NCBI GenBank assembly: GCA_016928195.1
Contig: JAFGLF010000032.1
Location: forward strand, 1-39,082
DNA from: Elusimicrobiota bacterium
GTDB taxonomy: Bacteria; Elusimicrobiota; UBA8919
Length of the DNA: 39,082 bases
Reading direction: 5' to 3'
This document shows, piece by piece, positions 1 through 7,372 of the stretch. The notes beneath the pieces are model-generated. The model was not told where the DNA came from, did not search any database, and saw only the letters and a list, made by a program, of their open reading frames with translations. The number at the start of each line of letters is the position of its first letter. The first letter of the stretch is position 1. The position numbers and the translations under genes were made by a program.

Positions 1-1
1 C

Positions 2-154
2 ATGGTTGCACCTCCTGAATCTGTTAGCGAGCATCTACAGGCTATTGCAAAGATATCCCGGCTTTTAAAGGATAAGTTTTTTAGACAATCTCTCAGGGAT
101 GTACAGACTTCTGAAGAGGCTATTAAGATAATAAAAGAAGAAGACGAATTATAA
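2..154 (+). CDS. PTS sugar transporter subunit IIA (PtsN-like), C-terminal end only
   Basis: This is the 3' end of a gene cut by the window edge. The frame opening at base 2 reads through 50 codons to TAA at 152-154. The peptide (VAPPESVSEHLQAIAKISRL, then LLKDKFF) matches the last helices of EIIA proteins of the fructose/nitrogen (PtsN) type, whose C-termini carry a VAP..S..EHL..LA.ISRLL pattern. The phosphorylated histidine lies upstream and is not visible. The methionine at base 2 is probably internal. It precedes hprK in the same direction, which fits a regulatory phosphorelay. The family call is fairly safe; whether it is regulatory or part of a permease cannot be told. Confidence 0.75.
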   Translation: MVAPPESVSEHLQAIAKISRLLKDKFFRQSLRDVQTSEEAIKIIKEEDEL

Positions 155-275
155 AAAAACGCGAATACACGCAAATAGAAGGGCAACGCAAATGTACGTG
201 GATAAAGTCTTGAACATAAGTATTCGCGAATATTAGCGTTTGATTAGCATTTATTTACGTTAGTGAACGGGGTGA
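155..275 (+). repeat. Repeat A copy 1 (GCGAAT-rich intergenic element)
   Basis: The whole gap between the IIA stop and the hprK start is this element. It begins with ACGCGAATACACGCAAATAG, holds the perfect palindrome TATTCGCGAATA, and ends with TATTAGCGTTTGATTAGC and a purine-rich stretch before the ATG. Bases 185-240 match 7281-7336 of copy 3 at 50 of 56 positions by eye. Confidence 0.85.
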
Positions 276-1214
276 ATGGTGGAGAATACAATTACTGTAA
301 GGAGTCTTTTTGAAAAAAAAGAAACGGATTTTTCGCTTGAAATTCTTTCCGGTGAGGAGGGGCTTGGCAGAAAGATAACCGTTCCTGAAACGCATCGTTT
401 AGGACTTGTATTGACAGGTTTTTTTGAGTATTTTCCATATCAACGTATTCAGATATTAGGTCTAAGTGAGGTAATGTATTTAAAATCGCATAAAATAAAA
501 GACGATATTTTTGAGAAGTTTTTTTCTTATAATGTTCCGGCGGTAGTAATAACAAGAAGTCTTAATATTCCGGATAACTTCTTAAAGTTGTTTAAGAAAT
601 ATCAAGTTCCTATTCTTAAAACAGCAATGGAGACAGGAAGATTCTCAACGCAGTTAACGTTATTTCTTGAGGATATGCTTGCTCCGTCAACCGTAAAACA
701 TGGTGTGCTGGTTAATGTTTCCGGTATGGGTGTTTTAATAGTTGGTGATTCCTCTATTGGTAAATCGGAATGTGCGCTTGAGCTTATAAAGAGAGGACAC
801 ATACTCGTTGCTGACGATGTAGTTAATATTAAGCGTCGTCCGGGAGATGTACTTGTTGGACGCGGAGAAGAACTTATAAGGCATCATATGGAAATAAGAG
901 GTGTTGGTATTATTGATATAAGGAATCTTTTTGGAATTTTTTCTGTTATGGATTTCGCAAAGATTGAACTTATTGTGCAGCTTGAACCATGGACTGGTGC
1001 AAGGGAATATGAACGACTCGGCCTTGATGAGAAATATACCGAAATACTTGGTGTTCGTATCCCCGAGGTGACCATGCCTGTTAAACCCGGCAGAAATATT
1101 GCCGCTATAATTGAAGTTGCTGCAATGAATCAACGTCTTAAACTCAGAGGGTATCACGCTGCGCAGGATTTAAATAGACGTCTCATTGAAAAGATGAAAG
1201 AAGAGAGCGAATAA
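276..1214 (+). CDS. hprK: HPr kinase/phosphorylase
   Basis: Bifunctional enzyme that phosphorylates Ser46 of HPr using ATP or pyrophosphate and reverses it by phosphorolysis, linking carbon state to regulation. The 312 residues match the usual length. The N-terminal domain covers about residues 1-130. The conserved HGVLV segment starts at His142, the P-loop GDSSIGKS spans 157-164, LVADD follows at 177-181, and the HprK signature EIRGVGIIDIRNLFG is present. The ATG at 276 follows a weak purine-rich AACGGGG; the GTG at 279 is an alternative. The stop overlaps the rapZ ATG by one base, so the two are translationally coupled. Its substrate HPr is encoded at 6983, with Ser46 present. Confidence 0.97.
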   Translation: MVENTITVRSLFEKKETDFSLEILSGEEGLGRKITVPETHRLGLVLTGFFEYFPYQRIQILGLSEVMYLKSHKIKDDIFEKFFSYNVPAVVITRSLNIPDNFLKLFKKYQVPILKTAMETGRFSTQLTLFLEDMLAPSTVKHGVLVNVSGMGVLIVGDSSIGKSECALELIKRGHILVADDVVNIKRRPGDVLVGRGEELIRHHMEIRGVGIIDIRNLFGIFSVMDFAKIELIVQLEPWTGAREYERLGLDEKYTEILGVRIPEVTMPVKPGRNIAAIIEVAAMNQRLKLRGYHAAQDLNRRLIEKMKEESE

Positions 1215-2059
1215 TGGAGAAGCAATTTTTTATCATTACCGGTATGTCTGGTGCCGGGAAAAGTCAGGCAATAAAATGTTTCGAAGATCTTGGTTTTTCC
1301 TGCGTTGATAATTTGCCGCTTTTTTTGATTGATAAATTTGTATCCCTGAGTATGAGTTCCAAAGATAGTAAATTTAAAAAGATTGCTCTTGGTATAGATA
1401 TCAGGGAAGGTGAGGATTTGTCAAATTTTTCTAAAATTATATTCAATTTAAATGTTCGTCCGAGGATATTATTTTTTGACGCATCCAATGCGGTTATAGC
1501 AAGACGTTTCAATGAAACACGCCGCAGGCATCCTCTCCGGAAACTTATTGCCGAGTCAATCAGGGCGGAACGTAAAATTTTATCTGACATAAAAGCACAG
1601 GCTTCGAAAGTGATTGATACCAGCGATATGAATCTTCAGGAATTGAAAGAAACCATTGCCAGATTATTAAAAGTTTCACAAAAGTCTGAAATGAGGCTTA
1701 CTATTATATCATTCGGTTATAAGCACGGGGTTCCTGCAGATGCCGATATAGTTATGGATGTAAGGTTTTTGCCGAATCCGTATTATGTTAAAGGTCTTAA
1801 AAACAAGACCGGTCTTGATAAAAAGGTAAAAGATTATGTGATGGGTTTTGCAGATGCAAAGAGATTCGTAAAGTCATTTTTTTCTATGATTTTAAATATA
1901 ATTCCAAAATACATAAAAGAAGGAAAATCTTACTTAACAATAGCAATTGGCTGTACCGGAGGTCACCATAGAGCTGTTGTTTTATCGGGTCTGTTAAGGG
2001 ACTATTTAACAAAGAACAAATTCTCTGTAATATTGAAACACAGAGATATAGATAAATAG
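1214..2059 (+). CDS. rapZ: RapZ-family RNase adapter / nucleotide-binding protein
   Basis: P-loop protein of the RapZ (YvcJ/YhbJ) family, 281 residues as usual. In enterobacteria RapZ senses glucosamine-6-phosphate and guides RNase E to a small RNA; in Firmicutes the role is less clear, so the function here is inferred only at family level. Visible features are Walker A GMSGAGKS at residues 10-17, the following CVDNLPLFLID block, and the C-terminal motif IAIGCTGGHHRAVVLSGLL that binds the metabolite in the family. The ATG shares one base with the hprK stop codon. The hprK-rapZ pair next to PTS genes is a common arrangement. Confidence 0.95.
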   Translation: MEKQFFIITGMSGAGKSQAIKCFEDLGFSCVDNLPLFLIDKFVSLSMSSKDSKFKKIALGIDIREGEDLSNFSKIIFNLNVRPRILFFDASNAVIARRFNETRRRHPLRKLIAESIRAERKILSDIKAQASKVIDTSDMNLQELKETIARLLKVSQKSEMRLTIISFGYKHGVPADADIVMDVRFLPNPYYVKGLKNKTGLDKKVKDYVMGFADAKRFVKSFFSMILNIIPKYIKEGKSYLTIAIGCTGGHHRAVVLSGLLRDYLTKNKFSVILKHRDIDK

Positions 2060-2075
2060 AATAAAAGGGGGTATT

Positions 2076-2978
2076 ATGGCAAGTATTTCGTCGCCTAAAC
2101 CAGAGGGAAAGAAAAAAGTCCAGCCGTCCGAGGCAGTATATGTGGATACCGGATATCCGATTCCGGAAAGATATAACGAAGACCGGTTAATAATTTTACC
2201 GCGGGATCCTCACTGGATATTTGCGTATTGGGATTTGGCCGATAGGACGGTGCAGAAGACAAGAAAAAAATACGGTAAAGATATTTTTGAGAGTTCGCGT
2301 TTTGCACTTCGTCTGCATGACATTACCGGTATAAAGAAATTTTCAGGGAGCAATTCGCATAGTTATAAAGAGATAATTATCAATAACACTGCCAGAAGCT
2401 GGTATATTGATGTTGAGAATCCCGGTAAGAAATATTGTGTTCAGCTAGGGCTGAAAACAAAAGACGGTAGATTTATTTCATTACTTATATCCAATAGTAT
2501 TGTTATGCCTACCGGCAGGGTTTCCGATGTTATAGATGAACAGTGGATGCTTATTTTTGAAGACTATGAAAAACTTTTAAAACTTTCTGGAATTGATAAG
2601 ATAGGTGCCGGTTCGCTGGATATGGCAAAGCTTTTGGCAAAAAGGTGGGAATTCCTTGGCGCGATTTCATCCGGGGCATTTTCAAGTATTTCTTCCAGAT
2701 TTTTTAAGGCACCATCGTCCATTAAATCGGATAGACAGCCCCCTGTCAAACCCGGAAAATTTTGGCTTACTGCTGATGCTGAATTAATTGTTTATGGGGC
2801 TACTGAGCTTTCTGCTACACTTAAGATAAATAATAAATTGGTAAAGCTTAACCCCGACGGAACATTTTCCCTAAAGGTTGGTTTTCCTGCCGGTAAAAAA
2901 GAGTTTGCAATAAAAGCAATCTCTGCCGATAAAGTTAAGCAAAGAAAAATAACCATAGCTGCAGAAAGAAAAAAGTAA
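2076..2978 (+). CDS. DUF4912 domain protein
   Basis: Protein of 300 residues. The segment DRLIILPRDPHWIFAYWDL (about residues 36-54), followed by FALRLHDI and a YCVQLGLKTKDGRF block, is characteristic of DUF4912. The C-terminal 70 residues (FWLTADAELIVYGATELSAT onward, with DGTFSLKVGFPAG) look like a small beta-sandwich seen at the end of many DUF4912 proteins. There is no signal peptide or membrane segment. The biochemical role of the family is unknown. Its place directly before two GH57 enzymes suggests a link to alpha-glucan metabolism, for example carbohydrate binding, but that is inference. The start follows a strong AAAAGGGGG ribosome site. Confidence 0.85.
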   Translation: MASISSPKPEGKKKVQPSEAVYVDTGYPIPERYNEDRLIILPRDPHWIFAYWDLADRTVQKTRKKYGKDIFESSRFALRLHDITGIKKFSGSNSHSYKEIIINNTARSWYIDVENPGKKYCVQLGLKTKDGRFISLLISNSIVMPTGRVSDVIDEQWMLIFEDYEKLLKLSGIDKIGAGSLDMAKLLAKRWEFLGAISSGAFSSISSRFFKAPSSIKSDRQPPVKPGKFWLTADAELIVYGATELSATLKINNKLVKLNPDGTFSLKVGFPAGKKEFAIKAISADKVKQRKITIAAERKK

Positions 2979-3091
2979 AATACCGCGAATGGTCGCAAAT
3001 GGAAAAAACAACGCGAATATACACAAATAATATTTGTGATAATTAGCGTTAGATTAGTCCGCCGCGGCGGATTAACGCGGAGTGAGGTATT
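2979..3091 (+). repeat. Repeat A copy 2, with an embedded TCCGCC palindrome
   Basis: Fills the gap between the DUF4912 stop and the GH57 start. The left part reads CCGCGAATGGTCGCAAATGG and AACGCGAATATACACAAATA. The right part reads TTTGTGATAATTAGCGTTAG. A perfect 14-base palindrome TCCGCCGCGGCGGA sits at 3058-3071. The element ends in GCGGAGTGAGGTATT, which provides the GTGAGG ribosome site of the next gene. Confidence 0.85.
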
Positions 3092-4672
3092 ATGGATAAA
3101 GGTTATTTATGTTTGGTTTTACATGCACATCTTCCGTTTATTCGTCATCCGGAGTATGACGATTTTTTAGAAGAAGATTGGTTTTTTGAAGCTCTTACGG
3201 AAACATATATTCCGCTTCTGGATGTATATGAACGGCTTGTTTCCGACGGTGTTGATTTCCGCATAACGATGTCGTTAACTCCGACGCTTTGCGGTATGTT
3301 TTCGGATAAACTTTTGCAGGACAGGTATTTGCGGCATTTGAATAAAGTTATAGAACTTTCGGAAAAAGAACTTTTCAGGACAAGATCTCACAGGCAAATC
3401 TGTAAAACAGCCGGTATGTATAATAAAAAACTGAAAAAATGCCGGCATGTTTTTGAGAAAAACGGAAATAACATAATAAATGGTTTTAGAAGAATTCAGG
3501 ATGCCGGTAAGCTTGAAATTATTACCTGTTGTGCCACACATGGTTTTTTACCGCTTATGATCCATGAGAATGCTAAGAGAGCACAGATAAGAGTTGCAGT
3601 TGCTGATTATAAGGAAAAATTCAACAGGGAACCAAGAGGTATATGGCTTGCGGAGTGTGCTTATACTCCGGGTGTAGATTCTATTTTGAAGGATAATGGG
3701 TTGAGATATTTTTTTGTTGATGCCCATGGTATTTTGTATGGATCCTCACGGCCAAGATATGGTATTTTTGCTCCGGTTTATTGTCCGTCCGGTGTTGCCG
3801 CATTTGGAAGAGATATAGAATCTGCACAGCAGGTATGGTCTGCTGAAGTAGGTTATCCCGGTGATTCCAGGTATAGGGAATTTTACAGGGATGTCGGGTA
3901 TGACCTGGATTACGAGTATATTAAACCATATCTCCATTCTGACGGTGTAAGAAGAAATATCGGAATAAAATATTTTAAAATCACCGGGAATGTTGCTCTT
4001 TCGGATAAACAGCCGTATGATTACGACATGGCAAGGTCTGCTGCAGCCGAACATGCCGGTAACTTCATGTTTAATCGTGAAAAACAAGTTGAATATTTGT
4101 TTGGTTTGATGAAGAGAAAGCCAATAGTTGTTTCTATGTATGATGCAGAGCTTTTTGGTCATTGGTGGTATGAAGGACCTGACTTTCTTGAGTTTTTATT
4201 CAGAAAGATTTATTATGACCAGAAAAATATCAGAATGATAACCCCTTCAGAATATTTGAAAATACATCCGGATAATCAGGTTTTACAGCCGTCTATGTCA
4301 TCATGGGGGGATAAAGGATATAATGAATTCTGGCTCAATGGTGCAAATGACTGGATTTACAGACATCACCATAAAGCTTCGGAAAGAATGATTAAGATTG
4401 CGAAACAGAATCCTTCAGCACGGGGTTTGAAAAAGCGTGCACTTAATCAGGCGTCAAGGGAATTGCTTCTTGCTCAGGCATCGGACTGGGCATTTATTAT
4501 GAGTGCAGGCACAACAATCCCGTATGCTCATAAAAGGTCAAAGGACCATATTTATCATTTTACCAGGCTATATGAGCAAATAAGAAAAGGACAAATAGAT
4601 GAAGGATTTCTGGCTGACTTGGAAAGAAAGAATAATATTTTCCCAAATATTGATTACAGGGTCTATTTATAA
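3092..4672 (+). CDS. GH57 1,4-alpha-glucan branching enzyme
   Basis: Intracellular glycoside hydrolase family 57 protein of 526 residues, the usual size for the branching-enzyme subfamily that makes alpha-1,6 branches in glycogen-like polymers. It opens with YLCLVLHAHLPFIRHPEYDD, the conserved N-terminal block. The predicted nucleophile is Glu188 in IWLAECAYTPG, and the acid/base is Asp351 in SMYDAELFGHWWYEG. The C-terminal helical region holds the SSWGDKGYNEFWLNG block typical of the subfamily. The start has a good GTGAGG site 5 bases upstream, supplied by repeat A. It sits between the DUF4912 gene and a second GH57 gene, suggesting a short alpha-glucan cluster. Confidence 0.92.
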   Translation: MDKGYLCLVLHAHLPFIRHPEYDDFLEEDWFFEALTETYIPLLDVYERLVSDGVDFRITMSLTPTLCGMFSDKLLQDRYLRHLNKVIELSEKELFRTRSHRQICKTAGMYNKKLKKCRHVFEKNGNNIINGFRRIQDAGKLEIITCCATHGFLPLMIHENAKRAQIRVAVADYKEKFNREPRGIWLAECAYTPGVDSILKDNGLRYFFVDAHGILYGSSRPRYGIFAPVYCPSGVAAFGRDIESAQQVWSAEVGYPGDSRYREFYRDVGYDLDYEYIKPYLHSDGVRRNIGIKYFKITGNVALSDKQPYDYDMARSAAAEHAGNFMFNREKQVEYLFGLMKRKPIVVSMYDAELFGHWWYEGPDFLEFLFRKIYYDQKNIRMITPSEYLKIHPDNQVLQPSMSSWGDKGYNEFWLNGANDWIYRHHHKASERMIKIAKQNPSARGLKKRALNQASRELLLAQASDWAFIMSAGTTIPYAHKRSKDHIYHFTRLYEQIRKGQIDEGFLADLERKNNIFPNIDYRVYL

Positions 4673-4752
4673 GGCAGAGCAGAAGAGCAGAAGAGCAGAA
4701 GAGCAATAGCAGTTACTTCTGCACTTTTGTACTTGCTGCTTTTGCGCTTATT
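4673..4752 (+). repeat. Repeat B copy 1 (GCAGAAG-rich intergenic element)
   Basis: Directly after the GH57 stop lies GGCAGAGCAGAAGAGCAGAA repeated in 9-10 base steps, then a core GCAGTTACTTCTGC at 4709-4722, then a right arm ACTTTTGTACTTGCTGCTTT at 4723 onward. The right arm recurs at 12504-12526 (21 of 23 bases). The core is present there as its exact reverse complement. Confidence 0.8.
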
Positions 4753-4767
4753 TGCGGAGTGAGTAGA

Positions 4768-6981
4768 ATGCTGAGTGGAACGAAATCCGCTTTCGGCGGA
4801 AAGAAAATCAATTTTATTTTTGGTGTGCACAATCATCAGCCGGTAGGAAATTTCGATAACGTTTTTGAAAGTGCTACAAAAACGGCATATGAGCCGTTTT
4901 TGGATGTTATTGAGAGGCATCCGCAGATAAAAATAGTAATGCACTATACGGGTTGTCTTATTGACTGGTTGGAAAAAAACAGGCCGGAGATACTCAATCG
5001 TTTAAGGAGTCTTGTTAAAAAAGGTCAGGCTGAATTTTTGACGGGCGGATATTATGAGCCGATAATGCCTATAATTCCTGATGTTGATAAGACAGGACAG
5101 ATAAAAAAGCTTACTGATTATGTAAAAAAGAATTTTTCATATAATCCTAAAGGAATATGGATTGCAGAACGGGTCTGGGAACCGTCGCTTGCCAAGGTAT
5201 TGAGTGAAGCAGGTGTTGAGTATATTCTTTTGGATGATACGCATTTCCTTGCTTCCGGGATAGGAGAAAAAAGACTACGCGGGTATTTTACAACCGAGGA
5301 ACAAGGTACAATGTTAAAAGTTTTTCCGATAAATAAACATCTCAGGTATATAATACCGTTTGCCAATCCGGAGGATACTATAGAGTTTCTTAAAAGTGAG
5401 GCATCAAGCGATCCGTCACAATTACTGGTTATGGTGGACGACGGCGAAAAGTTTGGTATATGGCCGGACACATACAATACATGCTATAATGAAAAATGGC
5501 TGGAGAGGTTTCTTGTACTTTTAGAGGAAAATTCTGATTGGATTAATATTACAACACCTTCCGAATACGCAAAGAAGTTCACAGCACAGGATTTGGTTTA
5601 TCTTCCGACAGCTTCGTATATGGAGATGAGTGTTTGGTCGCTTCCTGCAAAAGCCCAGGTTGATTTTGCTGAAATTGTGAAACATTGTGATGATAATTTA
5701 AAAAGGTTTTTAAAAGGCGGATTTTGGCGTAACTTTTTAACAAAATATTCAGAATCCAATAATATGAATAAGAAAATGCTTCATATCAGTGAGAAACTAC
5801 AGAGAGCAAGAGAACAAGAGAGCACTTGCCTCGCTCAAGCGAGAACGGAGCGGGAGAGAATAACTAAAAAAACAAAGGAAAATCAAGCACTTAATCACTC
5901 ACTCTCTCAATCTCTTAACCTCTTGTATAAAGGGCAGTGTAACTGCGCCTATTGGCATGGAGTTTTTGGTGGATTATATCTGCCCCATTTACGGCATGCC
6001 GTATACAAAAATCTCATAGAAGCAGAAGTCCTATCGATTTCCAACAGTAATAGTAATAATAAACTTTTAACTGAGGTTGTTGATTTTGATAAAGACGGAC
6101 AGAAAGAGGTAATTCTTTCAAATGATAGTATTAATGTTTATATTAAACCGTCTTATGGCGGTGCGATAACAGAGATTGATTTTAAACCGATCTGTTATAA
6201 TGTGACGGATGTTTTAACGAGAAGATTCGAAGCATACCATAGAAATGTTAAAGATGCAATTATAAAAACAAAAAATGAAAATGAGGAGCCGTTTCACAGT
6301 GTTTATTATACTAGAGAACTTGGTCTGGAAAAGTATCTAAAGTATGACTGGTATAACAGATATTCTATTGTTGATCATTTTTTTCACAATAACACGACAA
6401 TTGAAAAGTTTGCAGATTCGGAGTACGGTGAAGTAGGGGATTTTGTAAATCAGCCGTATAATATAGTGAAAAAGAGTAAAAGTTCAAAAGAAAAGAGTAT
6501 AGAATTTGTAAGAAAGGGGAACCTATGGTTACAGGATGGTGTTATACCGGTAGGGATTTCAAAAAGACTTAATATTGCAGGCTCAAAAGTAAATATGCAT
6601 TACGAAATTACCAATGATTCCGAAAGAGAAATGGATTTTTGGTATGGCTCTGAATTTAATCTGGCATTTTCTAATCCTGATGATGAACAATGTTTTTACT
6701 CGGTGCCGGAAAGTGTAAAAAAAGAAAAATTTTCGGCAAGGGCATCTTTCGAAAAAATAAAATCACTTAAAATGAATGACCGTTATGCCAATTTCGGTAT
6801 AGAGTTTAATGTTTCTGATGATTTTGATTTCTGGGTTTTTCCTATATGGACAGTCTCAATGTCTGATGCAGGATTTGAGAAAACATATCAGGGCAGCAGT
6901 ATTACTATCAATAAAAAATTTCATCTTATGCCAAAAGAAATATTCAAATTTGATTTAATTATGTCGCTAAGGAAACTTTGA
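4768..6981 (+). CDS. GH57 alpha-amylase / 4-alpha-glucanotransferase
   Basis: GH57 enzyme resembling Thermococcus 4-alpha-glucanotransferase and archaeal-type amylases, which cleave or transfer alpha-1,4-glucan chains. The catalytic barrel opens with FIFGVHNHQPVGNF. The predicted nucleophile is Glu134 in IWIAERVWEP, and the acid/base is Asp224 or Asp225 in MVDDGEKFGIWPDT. The central DUF1925-like and C-terminal DUF1926-like beta domains follow (QCNCAYWHGVFGGLYLPHLR, later DFWYGSEFNLAFSNPDDE). I chose ATG 4768 because GGAG at 4756-4759 is well spaced for it; a GTG at 4759 overlaps that site. Residues around 347-386 are a low-complexity insertion encoded by a repeat element at about 5807-5925, absent from family members I know. 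The stop is one base before the HPr ATG. Confidence 0.92.
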   Translation: MLSGTKSAFGGKKINFIFGVHNHQPVGNFDNVFESATKTAYEPFLDVIERHPQIKIVMHYTGCLIDWLEKNRPEILNRLRSLVKKGQAEFLTGGYYEPIMPIIPDVDKTGQIKKLTDYVKKNFSYNPKGIWIAERVWEPSLAKVLSEAGVEYILLDDTHFLASGIGEKRLRGYFTTEEQGTMLKVFPINKHLRYIIPFANPEDTIEFLKSEASSDPSQLLVMVDDGEKFGIWPDTYNTCYNEKWLERFLVLLEENSDWINITTPSEYAKKFTAQDLVYLPTASYMEMSVWSLPAKAQVDFAEIVKHCDDNLKRFLKGGFWRNFLTKYSESNNMNKKMLHISEKLQRAREQESTCLAQARTERERITKKTKENQALNHSLSQSLNLLYKGQCNCAYWHGVFGGLYLPHLRHAVYKNLIEAEVLSISNSNSNNKLLTEVVDFDKDGQKEVILSNDSINVYIKPSYGGAITEIDFKPICYNVTDVLTRRFEAYHRNVKDAIIKTKNENEEPFHSVYYTRELGLEKYLKYDWYNRYSIVDHFFHNNTTIEKFADSEYGEVGDFVNQPYNIVKKSKSSKEKSIEFVRKGNLWLQDGVIPVGISKRLNIAGSKVNMHYEITNDSEREMDFWYGSEFNLAFSNPDDEQCFYSVPESVKKEKFSARASFEKIKSLKMNDRYANFGIEFNVSDDFDFWVFPIWTVSMSDAGFEKTYQGSSITINKKFHLMPKEIFKFDLIMSLRKL
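5807..5925 (+). repeat. In-frame MITE-like insertion inside the GH57 gene
   Basis: The ends CAAGAGAACAAGAG (5807-5820) and CTCTTAACCTCTTG (5912-5925) are imperfect inverted repeats, 11 of 14 bases pairing. Inside, 5828-5854 matches non-coding bases 14716-14742 at 24 of 27 positions (shared core begins GCCTCGCT and ends AGCGGG). The reading frame stays open through it. Exact borders and any target duplication are uncertain. Confidence 0.6.
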
Positions 6982-6982
6982 T

Positions 6983-7249
6983 ATGATTGAAAAGATAATT
7001 ACAATAAAAAATAAACTTGGGCTTCACGCCCGTCCTGCAGCACTTTTTGTACAGACAACGTCAAAATTTAATTCATCTCTCAAAGTTATTAAGAATGGTC
7101 AGAATGTCGATGGTAAGTCGATAATGGGATTGATGATGCTTGCTGCCGGTCTTGGAACCGAACTGCGTCTTTTGGCTGATGGTCCTGATGAAAACGAGTT
7201 GCTTTCTGCAGTTGAAGAGCTGATTAATAGAAAATTTGATGAAGAATAG
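6983..7249 (+). CDS. ptsH: Phosphocarrier protein HPr
   Basis: Small cytosolic phosphocarrier, 88 residues, which takes a phosphoryl group from enzyme I on His15. His15 is visible in GLHARPAALF, and Ser46, the HprK target, in GKSIMGLMML. Both sites at canonical numbers mean both the PEP-driven and the ATP-driven modification are possible. The ATG starts one base after the GH57 stop with no separate ribosome site, so it is probably coupled to the GH57 gene. Enzyme I follows after one repeat A element. Confidence 0.97.
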   Translation: MIEKIITIKNKLGLHARPAALFVQTTSKFNSSLKVIKNGQNVDGKSIMGLMMLAAGLGTELRLLADGPDENELLSAVEELINRKFDEE

Positions 7250-7372
7250 GGGGAACGCAAATAAACGCAAATAGAAAGGAAACGCGAATGTATGCGAATA
7301 AAGGCTTGAATATAAGTATTCGCGAATATTAGCGTTAGATTTGCGATAATTAGCGTGTTCACGGAGTGAACT
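7250..7372 (+). repeat. Repeat A copy 3 (best-preserved copy)
   Basis: Fills the gap between ptsH and ptsI. It starts GGGGGAACGCAAATAAACGC and contains AACGCGAATGTATGCGAATA at 7281-7300, palindrome TATTCGCGAATA at 7318-7329, TTAGCGTTAGATTTGCGATA and AATTAGCGTG, ending in CACGGAGTGAACT before the ATG. The 56-base core 7281-7336 is 50/56 identical to 185-240. Confidence 0.88.
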
